From positions 1-33,204 of the forward strand of contig NZ_KV757740.1 in assembly GCF_001712795.1 (NCBI RefSeq): DNA of 33,204 bases, in the 5' to 3' direction. Origin of the DNA: Nostoc sp. KVJ20 (GTDB lineage: Bacteria; Cyanobacteriota; Cyanobacteriia; Cyanobacteriales; Nostocaceae). Position numbers and translations under genes: made by a program. This document shows, piece after piece, positions 14,817-27,653 of this stretch; the first letter of the stretch is position 1, and each line of letters begins with the position of its first letter. Below the pieces are notes generated by a model. That model was not told where the DNA came from. It saw nothing but the letters and a program-made list of their open reading frames with translations, and searched no databases.

Positions 14817-17564
14817 TTAACTACTACGTAGATTTGCGACTAACTGACGTGCAAACGCAGAAATTGCTTCATATTTATCACTGTGAAGTTGCATCATTTG
14901 GCTACGTGCAGTTTGTTCATAGGGGTTATTCGCAACTGCTGCTAATTGTTCATAACCTGGATAGTAACGACAGAATGTATAACTACCGTTATCATCTAGT
15001 AGCCATTGGCTATAAACCCCTTCTTTGCGGGGAAAAAAGCTTTCTGAAGCATTACGAGAAATAACTTGGCGGGGATATTTCAAGATGTCTGCAAAACTAT
15101 CCACTGCAACTGGTTGAATGCGTCCAATCAATCGTGTTGTCAGGTTTTGCAAAATTTTAGATGCAGCTTTAGATCGAGCAATGGTGTCAGGGTCTTGTCC
15201 TGATAAGATCACTCTGATCCCAGCTTTAGCACCGTTCGCACAAATTCTGCCAACTAAATCAGAAATTTGCTCGAATTCAAACAAAATTGGTGCTTCGTCG
15301 ATAAAGAATATGGAGGCTGGACTACCTAATGCGCGTCGGAGTGCGGCTGAATAGGCACTTAAGGATAGTACGGCTGCATCTTCACTATCTGATAGGTTTC
15401 TGAGAGCAAAAACTAAAAGTTGGGCATCGGTAGGAAAGCTGGATGGTGCAGAAATAGCTTGTCCTACGCGGCTAGAAAGCCAAAAGCGTAAGCGCAACTG
15501 AATTTGACTGAGGGCGTCTTCTACTCTGCCAGTTAAAGAACTTAGTTGTAAGTGTTCTGGTGAGCAGAAAGAGAGAAAATCTTTTAAAGTGGGGGTTTTC
15601 TGCCAAGCAAGAGTACCAAATCCTGCCGCCATCGCCTGTCGATATCGCTCTTTGATGCCCTCATCTCTAAAGAAGGCTTCTAAAGCGAGGTTGAGTAGCG
15701 ATCGCACGGTTTGCGATAAAATTTGACTTTCAGTCGATGATCCTAAAACCATTGTCATTAAGGCTGATTCTAGGAAGGCGGTATAATCGTTGAAGCGATC
15801 GCGCTGTTGTTCTAGTTCTAGCGATCGCAAATCTGGCTGTTCAAATAAGTTATTCGATTGTTTGGAGATATCAAAATAGGCTCCATTCCCCTCCATAAAC
15901 TCTGTATAGTCAGTGAATGTAGATGTCCCATCAGGTTTAGGGAAATCTAACGCCACAACCGGAATCCCATGCGCTAAAGCCTGAGTTAAAATCCCGGATA
16001 CCAACACCGATTTACCAGCACGAGTTGTAGCAAACAAAGCTAAATTTTTGTGTTGATTAAATAAATCTAAATGTACGGGTGTGCCGCCTTCTTCAGCAAT
16101 CAACTCAAAGCCTTGTCTATCACCCCGTTTAGTTAAAACTAGAGGCATTAATCCGGGAACTTCACTGGTTAAATATAGCTGGCGACGGTTAAAGGGGGTT
16201 GCTAATAAACCTTCCCAAACTATGGGTAGAGTTTGCAGCCAGATTTTCCAAGCATATTCAGTTTCTCTAATTACCCTAGCTGGACGCTGAAAACAGTTTT
16301 CAATATATCTTGTCGCCTCATCTAATTTCTCTACAGTGGGACGATGTACTAAAATGGCAACACTCGTATAAATCGGGACTGCACCTTCATATAACTGTTC
16401 TTGCGCTGCTACCGATTTCTTCAACTTTAATTGAGCGTTGACATCAATAGTTTTACTTTTTTCTTGAGCCAAAATTGTCGTCATATTTGACTGCTTCAGC
16501 ACTCGTTGCAGGGTAGTTTTCACCACTGCGGGATTTGCGGCAGTCAACTCACAAAAGATTTCGGTATCTACTACTGTTTCTCTAGCTAACAGTTCCCATA
16601 AATAGCGCAGTTGGGCAGATTTATTCGGCCAACCTCCGGGTTTTTCTAGAAATGACAGTGCGCCAATATAGCGATTGTTAACATTAACCCAGCGGCGATC
16701 GGCACAAGGTACACTAGATTCCATCAGCAAAGTTGTGCCGTGAATATTTTCTAGAAGCAATTTAGTACTAGCTAAATCGGAATTAACTTGCTCATGCAAT
16801 CCTTGTTCATCTAAAGTCATTAACTGGGGAATATCTATTGGCTGCGTATCATTAAACCTTTTCCAGATATCCCCCCAGAGTTCATTGGCAGTCAAAGGCT
16901 TGACATCCAATCCCATTTTGTTAGATAAGATTTGTTCCCAGCGGAGAAAACCCTGATTGTAAGCATTTGTGATCAGAGTTTCAATGCGTTGGTTTTCTAC
17001 TTCTGAGAGATCACCTTTGAATTTTAACCACCATGATTCAGCTTTGACTAACAGCTTTTCTATCCAATCGTCTGCATGTTGCGAGTTGGATTCAATGGTG
17101 TAAGTGACATAAATTCGTAAAAATTTGGGCTTACGAATACCAGAAGTAGTCAGTTCTTTGACTCTGGCTCTCTCTGCCATCAACAAATATTTGATATCTC
17201 GTGATGGCGAATTTCTGATTAGAGTTGCTAATTCTTTTTGACGCTCTTTGTCTGAACTAAAAGAACCCAGGTGTAGGGTCATCCTTTCACCAGTAGGGAT
17301 GTCTTTTAAGCCAGCTTCAATGTTATTGAAAAGCGTATCGATTTGTTCAGGTCTTAAGGTGGTATGAATTCCCTTACAATCAAAACCAAAAACAAAGCAG
17401 AACCGATCTTTTTGAGTGCCTTTTGTCAAAAGGTAAGCGCCAATATCGCGTCCATTCATTGCGACACGCAGCATTGTCGCCAAGTGTAAGGCATCTTCAA
17501 ATGGTGTTAATCTACTTTCACTTCCGGCGACGCCGACGCTTTGTTTTCCGATTTTTTGCTTCAT
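14817..17564 (-). CDS. virB4: VirB4/TraC-like T4SS ATPase
   Basis: The 915-residue protein is the conserved ATPase that powers pilus and channel assembly. An N-terminal VirB4 domain (about 20-480) precedes a RecA-like motor: Walker A ATTRAGKS (512-519), Walker B SIFFIDEAP with Asp756 and Glu757, and a downstream VILSGQDPDTIARSKAAS stretch typical of the family's motor. The first Gly of the Walker A consensus (GxxxxGKS) is Ala here. ATG 17562-17564 has a GGAAG site six bases upstream and lies inside the end of the VirB3-like gene (47-bp overlap), so translation is probably coupled. A farther start at 17624 would only lengthen that overlap. Size is normal for VirB4/TraC. Confidence 0.88.
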   Translation of the reverse strand: MKQKIGKQSVGVAGSESRLTPFEDALHLATMLRVAMNGRDIGAYLLTKGTQKDRFCFVFGFDCKGIHTTLRPEQIDTLFNNIEAGLKDIPTGERMTLHLGSFSSDKERQKELATLIRNSPSRDIKYLLMAERARVKELTTSGIRKPKFLRIYVTYTIESNSQHADDWIEKLLVKAESWWLKFKGDLSEVENQRIETLITNAYNQGFLRWEQILSNKMGLDVKPLTANELWGDIWKRFNDTQPIDIPQLMTLDEQGLHEQVNSDLASTKLLLENIHGTTLLMESSVPCADRRWVNVNNRYIGALSFLEKPGGWPNKSAQLRYLWELLARETVVDTEIFCELTAANPAVVKTTLQRVLKQSNMTTILAQEKSKTIDVNAQLKLKKSVAAQEQLYEGAVPIYTSVAILVHRPTVEKLDEATRYIENCFQRPARVIRETEYAWKIWLQTLPIVWEGLLATPFNRRQLYLTSEVPGLMPLVLTKRGDRQGFELIAEEGGTPVHLDLFNQHKNLALFATTRAGKSVLVSGILTQALAHGIPVVALDFPKPDGTSTFTDYTEFMEGNGAYFDISKQSNNLFEQPDLRSLELEQQRDRFNDYTAFLESALMTMVLGSSTESQILSQTVRSLLNLALEAFFRDEGIKERYRQAMAAGFGTLAWQKTPTLKDFLSFCSPEHLQLSSLTGRVEDALSQIQLRLRFWLSSRVGQAISAPSSFPTDAQLLVFALRNLSDSEDAAVLSLSAYSAALRRALGSPASIFFIDEAPILFEFEQISDLVGRICANGAKAGIRVILSGQDPDTIARSKAASKILQNLTTRLIGRIQPVAVDSFADILKYPRQVISRNASESFFPRKEGVYSQWLLDDNGSYTFCRYYPGYEQLAAVANNPYEQTARSQMMQLHSDKYEAISAFARQLVANLRSS

Positions 17565-17889
17565 GGTTAACTTCCAGTAAGCTCTGATAACGAGCAAAGC
17601 CTCTTGTCCAAGCGGGAACACCAATAAATTTACTTAAAAAACTCCAACTCCTACCACCAGTTAAAATCCACCAAGTTCCTATTCCCCAACCAGTCATTAG
17701 TATTGTCCACAACCATTTTTGAAATTCTTCTTGGAAAAGTCCTCCAAAAATTCCATTGATCATAAAATAAGAGGCTAAGGCAATTACCGTCCAAGGAAGA
17801 ATTTGATCGGCAGGAATTGGCCCTAATGAAGGTTGGCTTCCTAGAACCTGGTTGACTGGACGAAATTCTTGTTCCCGCTCTTGAGACAT
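17518..17889 (-). CDS. VirB3-like small T4SS membrane protein
   Basis: A 123-residue protein with two hydrophobic segments (about residues 31-50, LPWTVIALASYFMINGIFGG, and 60-77, LWTILMTGWGIGTWWILT) and a very basic C-terminus (KNRKTKRRRRRK). It lies directly upstream of, and overlaps, the VirB4 gene. VirB3/TraL proteins have this size, topology and position and bind VirB4 at the membrane, so the call rests on architecture and context. The gene follows the VirB2-like gene after 18 bp. ATG 17887-17889 is the only sensible start. Confidence 0.62.
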   Translation of the reverse strand: MSQEREQEFRPVNQVLGSQPSLGPIPADQILPWTVIALASYFMINGIFGGLFQEEFQKWLWTILMTGWGIGTWWILTGGRSWSFLSKFIGVPAWTRGFARYQSLLEVNHEAKNRKTKRRRRRK

Positions 17890-17907
17890 TTGAAATATCT
17901 GAATTAT

Positions 17908-18525
17908 TTACTGCACTTGTGGGCCAATTACAAAGCGTGTGAGTACATCAGCAATGGTAACAGCAACAACGACTAATAGTGGAGTTCTGGCAATACTTTG
18001 CCAATCTTCATCTTTACGCACTGCGTTAATCACACCAACCAGAGAAATTGCAATATAGAGTAAGTAAATCGCCCGCAACACATTAAATATCAAACTGATT
18101 GCTGTCTCGCTACCACCACCATTTGTTGCTGCACCACCTAAGTTTCTTTTGAAAAACTTTTCAGCTTCCCCAAAAAACTGGGCTTGTGCAGGGGTTGCGA
18201 AACAGTCTAACCAAAACAAACTCAAGATGATGGCTGCTGCTAAAATCTGTAATGATATCAGCGATCGCCTTGATAAATTCACCTGCTGCCCAATTTGCTG
18301 GGTAATGACTGCAATTAAACTACCAACTAGTAAACAAAAGAGCAGGATAGGACTTTTTAGGCTGATAACGCTCACAAGTACAGCACAAGCAATCAAAAAA
18401 GGTACAGATTCAACCAGAATAATCAGGCCGGATTCCAGTCCCCGTATTAACTTATGAGATCCTTTGACCGCATTACCAGTTAAAGCTTTGAAAAAGTTTC
18501 TCTCATGAGAACTTTGTCTAGACAT
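17908..18525 (-). CDS. VirB2-like pilin precursor with extra N-terminal membrane spans
   Basis: A 205-residue protein, first gene of the T4SS run. Residues about 33-75 form two hydrophobic spans (SGLIILVESVPFLIACAVLV, then ILLFCLLVGSLIAVITQQ). A third span (89-106) ends in a signal-peptidase-like site, FATPAQA/QFFG, near residue 115. The last 90 residues look like a mature VirB2: a Gly-rich stretch (GGAATNGGGSE), a hydrophobic helix (142-168), a short charged loop (RKDEDWQ) and a second helix (TPLLVVVAVTIADVLTRFVI). Classic VirB2 precursors have only a signal peptide in front, so the two extra spans are unusual. A promoter presumably lies in 18526-18700, where the DNA is very AT-rich. Confidence 0.62.
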   Translation of the reverse strand: MSRQSSHERNFFKALTGNAVKGSHKLIRGLESGLIILVESVPFLIACAVLVSVISLKSPILLFCLLVGSLIAVITQQIGQQVNLSRRSLISLQILAAAIILSLFWLDCFATPAQAQFFGEAEKFFKRNLGGAATNGGGSETAISLIFNVLRAIYLLYIAISLVGVINAVRKDEDWQSIARTPLLVVVAVTIADVLTRFVIGPQVQ

Positions 18526-18897
18526 TTGCTAATTTTCCTATGGTGTACTATGAGTGTTAGGTGTCTAAAATTTTACAGCTAATCACAATCTAACATGGTT
18601 GAACATTCATTTTTAATGAAATTATGAAGTTCGCGGTAAAGTTCTATATTATATACACATAATTATTAAGTTAAGTTAATAATATATTAATTTTTATTTA
18701 AAAAATAAGTGTGCCTGGTTTAAGAAACTAGGTTTCAAGCTTTAAACCAGAACTGCTTCAGTCCTCCTAAACTGTTTCTATTTCAGCGCTTTTGCTCAAC
18801 TAGAGGTTGGGTAAATTACTAGAAATGTAAGACAATGCTTGGGAGCATAGTTACAAGTTCTATAGAAAATATTTTATTCCTCCAAGCAACCGTTTTG
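18526..18897. other. AT-rich leader region of the T4SS run
   Basis: About 370 bp with no ORF. Nearest to the T4SS genes an AGGA site lies 11 bases before ATG 18525, and 18640-18710 is extremely AT-rich, a plausible promoter area for leftward transcription. I cannot assign exact -10 and -35 boxes. Confidence 0.45.
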
Positions 18898-19242
18898 TTA
18901 GGTGTTATCGTTACCTAGCGCACTACAAAATATTACATCAGTTGCTACATTTTTGGGGAAATTCGCAATGCGGATGGCTACAATGTCCCATCTGTAAAGG
19001 TCTTTGGGAATACTTCTGGAAATGATCTTAGGGCTACCATTCATATACGCATTAGTCAGTATACCGTTTACAGCACGAAAGAGACCACGCTTTATCCTTT
19101 TACCTAAATATTCCAAATGTTTACAAATTGCTTCTACTAGCCCTTTCAAGATAACTCGTAAAATCCCTTCTTTTCTCTCTGCGTTCTCTGTGTCTCTGCG
19201 GTTTAAAAGTAGTTTATGTAACCCCATAAATGTAGAAAACAC
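18898..19242 (-). pseudogene. Decayed TnpB (IS200/IS605 OrfB) C-terminus fused to repeat DNA
   Basis: An open frame of 114 codons contains YLGKRIKRGLFRAVNGILTN (about residues 45-64) followed by AYMNGSPKIISRSIP. This resembles the C-terminal RuvC-III region of TnpB, where the usual pattern is KRGLFR..G..INAD.NGSYNI...P. The catalytic Asp of that pattern is Tyr66 here (codon at 19045-19047, GAT to TAT would explain it), and YN of SYNI is PK. No zinc-finger Cys pairs or RuvC-I/II regions lie upstream. Instead the frame starts in a low-complexity repeat (CGCAGAGACACAGAG type, 19170-19205), which encodes NRRDTENAERKEG. I infer a dead fragment, not a gene. Confidence 0.55.
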
Positions 19243-19326
19243 AGAGTTGAGTTCACGGTAGACCTCAGAATTTCGGTGATAAGAGGTTAAAAAAGAGATT
19301 TAAGTAGTCGGATAAAAATATTTACA

Positions 19327-19355
19327 GTCATTGCGAACGCTCCATTCGCAATGAC
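19327..19355. repeat. Perfect 11-bp stem hairpin (GTCATTGCGAA)
   Basis: GTCATTGCGAA and TTCGCAATGAC flank a 7-base loop. There is no T-run beside it, so it looks like an interspersed palindromic repeat, not a terminator. Confidence 0.75.
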
Positions 19356-20348
19356 ATTGTGTAATTAATTCTATCTACTTAATTCAACCAGCATTTTTAC
19401 CCACCTTGACAGAAAATACCAAATACGGGGTATAGATTCTGGTGTTATAACCAGGTTTTTCAGCTATTTTTTGCAACGTATCGATGAGTTCGGTTCATAC
19501 TTATGCAACTAATAAAATGCTGAAACAATATATTTTGGTTGAAATATACGCTGATGAATTTGTAAACTGCATAAACTCTATTAAAAACCTATTAAAATCT
19601 CTAAAAAAATTTTAATAAGCAAAACCATATATTAACGATAGTTGCAGATTTTACTCTGAAAAGAGGAATAAAAAACTCCACAAAAACTACTTTTCAGACA
19701 CATCTAAACTCCATAAATATTAGATTTTTTTTAATCATTCCATAATTTAATCATGACTAAAGCTTTACTTTAACAGTATACTGTTGATTTCGTTGGCAAA
19801 ATTTAACGGCTATTAGCCATAGCACTCCTAAAAAATCTATTGAACCCTTACTTTCTTTACTTCGCACTTAGCGGTAGTTAGTGGCAAACTGCTGCATATC
19901 TACATTTAAGAAAGTGGTTTTTGTGATTTTGATTAAATTGCCATTCCAAATAAGCTAAGTGGGTAAAATTAAACATGGCTTTTTAAAAGGAAGTAAAAGG
20001 CTGAGATTGGTAATTTAGGGATGATGCATAGTACCTATTAACCACTCTCTCAGACTAAAGCCACTGAATGTTTATTTATACAAACTTACCTTGGGAATGT
20101 AGAGTTTTAACTAGCAAATAATCATGTCATAGAGTGGATTGGCAATAGTTGAATTGCCCTCTACACTTTATGGTTTTGCCTTTAATTTGCTCTATATTCT
20201 TCAGTGCTTAGTGCAAACTATTGATTTGCTAATAGCTTTTTTATGCCAATTTATTGTGCTTAAAGAGGGTTGTTTAGAATCCCTAGTTTGGCACTTGATT
20301 TTGATTTGATAGGGTGTTGAATCGGAACTGAACTTGAAGGAGCTTGAC
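19356..20348. other. Long AT-rich non-coding region upstream of the PstS-like gene
   Basis: About 1 kb with no credible ORF on either strand. It must contain the promoter for the PstS-like gene. I looked for tandem CTTAACCT-type Pho boxes and found no convincing set. No tRNA or riboswitch was recognised. Confidence 0.5.
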
Positions 20349-21785
20349 ATGGATTTTTATCGCGATCGCCAATCGAAAAATTTGACAAGTTCAATTTCTG
20401 TACTTGCTATCACAATTAGTTTAGTAGTAGGTCAATCTGCTACTCATAAATCTGTAGCTCAGAATGCTACATCTCCTGCTGTTGCACCAGCAATCTCCGT
20501 AAATGGTGCGGGTGCAAGCACTGTAAATACTTTGTTTGTAGGTACGGGAACTGCCTATCCTTTTTCCCCTAAAGGCTCATGGTTTAACGTTTTCGGTGTT
20601 GGAAATCCTCCATCCCTCAATAACAATGTGCCCCCAGCCCTAGCCGGATTCCCAAATGGAACTTATGGCCCACTCAATACAGGCTCCACATTCAGATATG
20701 CTCCGGTTGGTAGTGGCGCAGGTTTAACAGCTTTTTTCACTCAAACTCCACCACCAGTACCAGCTGGTACACCAGCTCTTAACAATCTTACTATCTTACG
20801 CCCAGTCTCTTTTGCAGCTAGTGACGACCCCGTAGCAGGAACAGAAAGAGTTAGTGGCGGCCCTAACAATGCAGGTGGAACTACCGCAGACGCTGCTAAA
20901 TACGTCCAAGTGCCTGTAGTAGGTGTTGGAATTACCTTAGCTTTCAACCGTACCGGTCTTACTGTACCAGCAACTGGACTTAGGCTTTCACGACCTACTT
21001 ACTGTGCTATTTTGAATGGCACCCTTACAAATTGGAACGATATCAGAATTAGAAATGATAACGGCGGCGCAATAATTGCAGCCAACTTACCCCTCAGATT
21101 TGTACGTCGTAGTGACAATAGTGGTAGTACTTTTGTTTTAAGCACTCATCTCAATACTGCATGTAAAACTACTGGGACTCCAGGGCTTCCAGCAGCTGCT
21201 GTATGGAGTAGAGGAGTGGGTAGCATAAGTGTTGCAGGCACTGTACCTCCAACACCACCAGCCAATACAGTTGTTTGGCCAGCTACTTTCCTATCTGCAT
21301 CAGGAGGTGGAGGTGTAGCCACTGCAATCACATCCAATACTGGTGCAATTGGTTATGTAGATAGCGCTACACGTTTAGCTAGAAGTCTGCCTGCCGCAGT
21401 CTTACGTAACAGAGCAGGTAATTATACTGCTGTTTCATCAACTTCAATTTCAGCTGCTTTTGTAGGTGCAGCTGATACAGATTCAAGTCCTCGGCGGATT
21501 AGACTTCAAGTTGTTGATCCAACGGGTACAACTGCTTATCCAATTGTTTCAGCACCTTACCTGCTATTTTATGACAGATACGCAGATGTTAGGATAGCAA
21601 ATGCTATTAAAGCCCATATCAACTGGGCTTTAGGAGTACCACCTATTCCTGCTAGTGGAACAGATGTGACAATCAACCCAAACTCTATAGCTACAGCTCG
21701 TGGATATGCTCCTCTTCCCGATGCTATTAAAACTCTGTCTCGAAATGTTGTCAATACTTACGTGGATGGTGTTTTTCAACCTTAA
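20349..21785 (+). CDS. pstS: Secreted PstS-like phosphate-binding protein
   Basis: The 478-residue product has a signal peptide (hydrophobic about 14-28, cleavage near SVAQ/NA). It then shows the PstS series: VNGAGAST, the substrate-loop region VGSGAGLTAFF, VSFAASDDPVAG, VPVVGVGITLAFN, ILNGTLTNWND, LRFVRRSDNSGSTFVLSTHL and SNTGAIGYVDSA. These correspond to the phosphate-binding and hinge elements of ABC-type PstS. It is longer and more Thr/Pro/Gly-rich than typical PstS (about 320-370) and no pstC, pstA or pstB gene follows. It could be a high-affinity scavenger lent to a distant transporter, or a cell-surface relative. ATG 20349 is set by AAGGAG at 20337-20342; a TTG at 20334 has no such site. 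Confidence 0.82.
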   Translation: MDFYRDRQSKNLTSSISVLAITISLVVGQSATHKSVAQNATSPAVAPAISVNGAGASTVNTLFVGTGTAYPFSPKGSWFNVFGVGNPPSLNNNVPPALAGFPNGTYGPLNTGSTFRYAPVGSGAGLTAFFTQTPPPVPAGTPALNNLTILRPVSFAASDDPVAGTERVSGGPNNAGGTTADAAKYVQVPVVGVGITLAFNRTGLTVPATGLRLSRPTYCAILNGTLTNWNDIRIRNDNGGAIIAANLPLRFVRRSDNSGSTFVLSTHLNTACKTTGTPGLPAAAVWSRGVGSISVAGTVPPTPPANTVVWPATFLSASGGGGVATAITSNTGAIGYVDSATRLARSLPAAVLRNRAGNYTAVSSTSISAAFVGAADTDSSPRRIRLQVVDPTGTTAYPIVSAPYLLFYDRYADVRIANAIKAHINWALGVPPIPASGTDVTINPNSIATARGYAPLPDAIKTLSRNVVNTYVDGVFQP

Positions 21786-21858
21786 TACGATGTTTGGAGT
21801 TAACCGCTCTTGCCTCCTTTAGATTTATAAATCTCTTGGTAAGGATATGAAGGTTATA

Positions 21859-21892
21859 CCCCAGGATTATATTTCCAATCTTGGGGTTTTCT
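21859..21892 (+). terminator. Rho-independent terminator after the PstS-like gene
   Basis: CCCCAGGATT (21859-21868) pairs with AATCTTGGGG (21877-21886), one G-T pair, over an 8-base loop, followed by TTTTCTT. It lies 74 bp after the stop codon and separates pstS from the FG-GAP gene. Confidence 0.75.
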
Positions 21893-22299
21893 TGAGGCAC
21901 TGATTTAGGATTGCCAGAGCATTTACTCAGAATTCATAATTTAGAATCAATAAGTTTGAGAGTCAGACTTACAACTAATTATCTAATTATTTTGTACTAA
22001 ATTTATAGATTTAGTACAGGTCTGAACCAATTTATTGATCTGCTAGATATAGAATATTTGCGCTATTTTTGATACTTCTTTGCACTACTAGTTCTTCATG
22101 AAAATAATTATCTAAAAACTAGGGAAATAGTAATTTGTTTGGAAAAATACACAAAAACACTAATATACAACTCTGATTTCATCAAACCAAAAAATATTTT
22201 AAATAATCGAATTAACCTAAATTTTAACTAATCCTAATGTTATTTGTTTAAAAATTTTACACAATACTTCATTGCTAACAACAAACATAAGAAAAAATC
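21893..22299. other. Intergenic region before the FG-GAP gene
   Basis: About 400 bp of AT-rich DNA with no ORF. It should hold the promoter of the FG-GAP gene. Just before ATG 22300 lies ACATAAGAAAAAATC, with no clear Shine-Dalgarno. Confidence 0.45.
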
Positions 22300-26334
<4,035 letters not shown>

Positions 26335-26349
26335 GTAAAAATTCTCACT

Positions 26350-26377
26350 GGAGTCGGAGTTTTTCCGGCTCCGCTCC
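26350..26377 (+). repeat. Hairpin repeat after the FG-GAP gene
   Basis: GGAG-T-CGGAG pairs with CTCCGCTCC with one bulged base. No T-run follows. It shares GGAGCGGAGCCGG-type sequence (inverted) with 8468-8501, so it is probably an interspersed repeat; a weak terminator role is possible. Confidence 0.5.
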
Positions 26378-26683
26378 TAAAGTCCAATTGATACCCACCC
26401 TACCTTAGAATATGATGCGATCGCAGTCAGAATTTATCCTTGAATCATTCCATTACTTAGTAAAGATTTTTACTAGCTAACGGATTTATCTAAAAATCGC
26501 AATTTCATACAACCACAATCTTCTTAGCTACCAGATATGTATCGGTCAAAATAGTTGAAAAAGTTCAACTGTTAACTATGTTATGATTAGATACGTTGAG
26601 AAATATTTTCGGTCATGTGACTGAACAATATAGACGCCTCTCCGAATCTAAATCTCTACGCCCTTTGATTCTGGAGGTGTTTT

Positions 26684-26762
26684 ATGTCAGTTTATATTAC
26701 TAATCTACCTAAGAAGACCTAACGAGCTTGAAAATGACGACCTAGAACGGGTCTTTTTAATT
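26684..26762 (+). pseudogene. Broken RRM-type RNA-binding protein (Rbp) gene, 5' part
   Basis: After a good GGAGG site, ATG 26684 starts MSVYITNLP, the RNP2 start of cyanobacterial Rbp proteins (usual form M-S-[IV]-Y-V-G-N-L). The frame then stops at TAA 26720-26722. In another frame, from 26730, the DNA reads ENDDLERVF, matching the next Rbp helix (TExDLxxVF). A frameshift within about 20 bases thus separates the two halves. No RNP1 (KGFGFVEM-like) motif is evident downstream, and the frame soon loses similarity, so the rest has decayed. Rbp proteins are single-RRM, cold-responsive RNA chaperones. The leader at 26600-26680 is probably the old promoter and 5' UTR. The spacer from 26763 to 27047 shows no firm gene. 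Confidence 0.5.
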
Positions 26763-27047
26763 TATTTAACGAAGCGCCTTTTCTACGAAATACTATTATG
26801 CAAAGGCGCAGCATCTCCTAGACAAGAGGAAGAAGCAATTATTAAGTACGAGTTTACAGAGGATTGGTATAAGACCTTTATAAACCAGAGTCTTTAACAT
26901 TCCAGAAATTGGAATCTTGGTTAGCTGAACTGTATTGGAATACGTCGTTTTACACTAATACATCTAACTGTCAAAAAAATGTGCTAAGAAGAACTGACAG
27001 TAAAGTGTGTCACAAACCTAGAAAACATACGGATACTACTTGAACTT

Positions 27048-27476
27048 ATGCCAACGGATATAATTACCCGTCCTGAGTCGCTCACGGAAGATTGCTTCTT
27101 TACTTATGCCCTTGGGACTGATTTGCACGATACTAATTCCACAGCCAAATATTTACGCCGAATCAGGAAAGAAGATAAACCCTATATCGACATAGCTGTT
27201 TCTCCTAGGCCAGGCTATCGGTTTGAGGTGTGCCTTATCCCTGTTGAAGGGTTTGCTCAAGAAACAATATTGACAAAAGATGGGTTCGCCAAAGCTTTAG
27301 CGATTATTTGTGCTGTATCTAACAAAGCTAGGAAGCGATTCCCTTCAGGAAATGGACAAGAAATTGTCCGGTGTCAATTTAGCAACTTAGCTGATGCAGT
27401 CGCAGTAGCGAACAGATTGTCTGCATTACCCTCTGATATGTATGAAACTCTCGTCAAGTTACCAAATGCTTTGTAA
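27048..27476 (+). CDS. Conserved hypothetical protein
   Basis: A 142-residue soluble protein with no signal peptide or membrane span. It contains ESLTEDCFFTYALGTDLHDT, a basic patch YLRRIRKEDKPYIDIAV, and a C-terminal half with IVRCQFSNLADAVAVANRLS. I recognise no family or catalytic motif. Composition and codon use are like the neighbouring genes. It follows an RRM relic and precedes the DUF3134 gene, both on the same strand, with gaps of 285 and 177 bp, so it is probably its own transcript. ATG 27048 is the first ATG after the stop-free stretch; no strong ribosome site is seen. Confidence 0.6.
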   Translation: MPTDIITRPESLTEDCFFTYALGTDLHDTNSTAKYLRRIRKEDKPYIDIAVSPRPGYRFEVCLIPVEGFAQETILTKDGFAKALAIICAVSNKARKRFPSGNGQEIVRCQFSNLADAVAVANRLSALPSDMYETLVKLPNAL

Positions 27477-27653
27477 TCGCGTCCGCTTGAACATTTATGA
27501 TTAGGACTGATGCGGAGACATTTTAATGGTAGGTAACTAAACAGACTTGAAGACTTGAGATTAAAAACTCAATGGTTTATACAAGACTTTTAACCTGAAT
27601 GTGCGATTTTGATGTTTTTGCACGGTAAACTGTAATTCAAAGTGAGTTTTTTT

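Noticed and set aside
19740..20340. Pho box upstream of the PstS-like gene
   Set aside because: Only loose CTTTACTTTAAC-like matches without the regular 11-base spacing.
26873..27043. Stop-free frame of 57 codons before the 27048 gene
   Set aside because: No ATG or good start, no ribosome site and no recognisable motif; it may be chance or an old relic.
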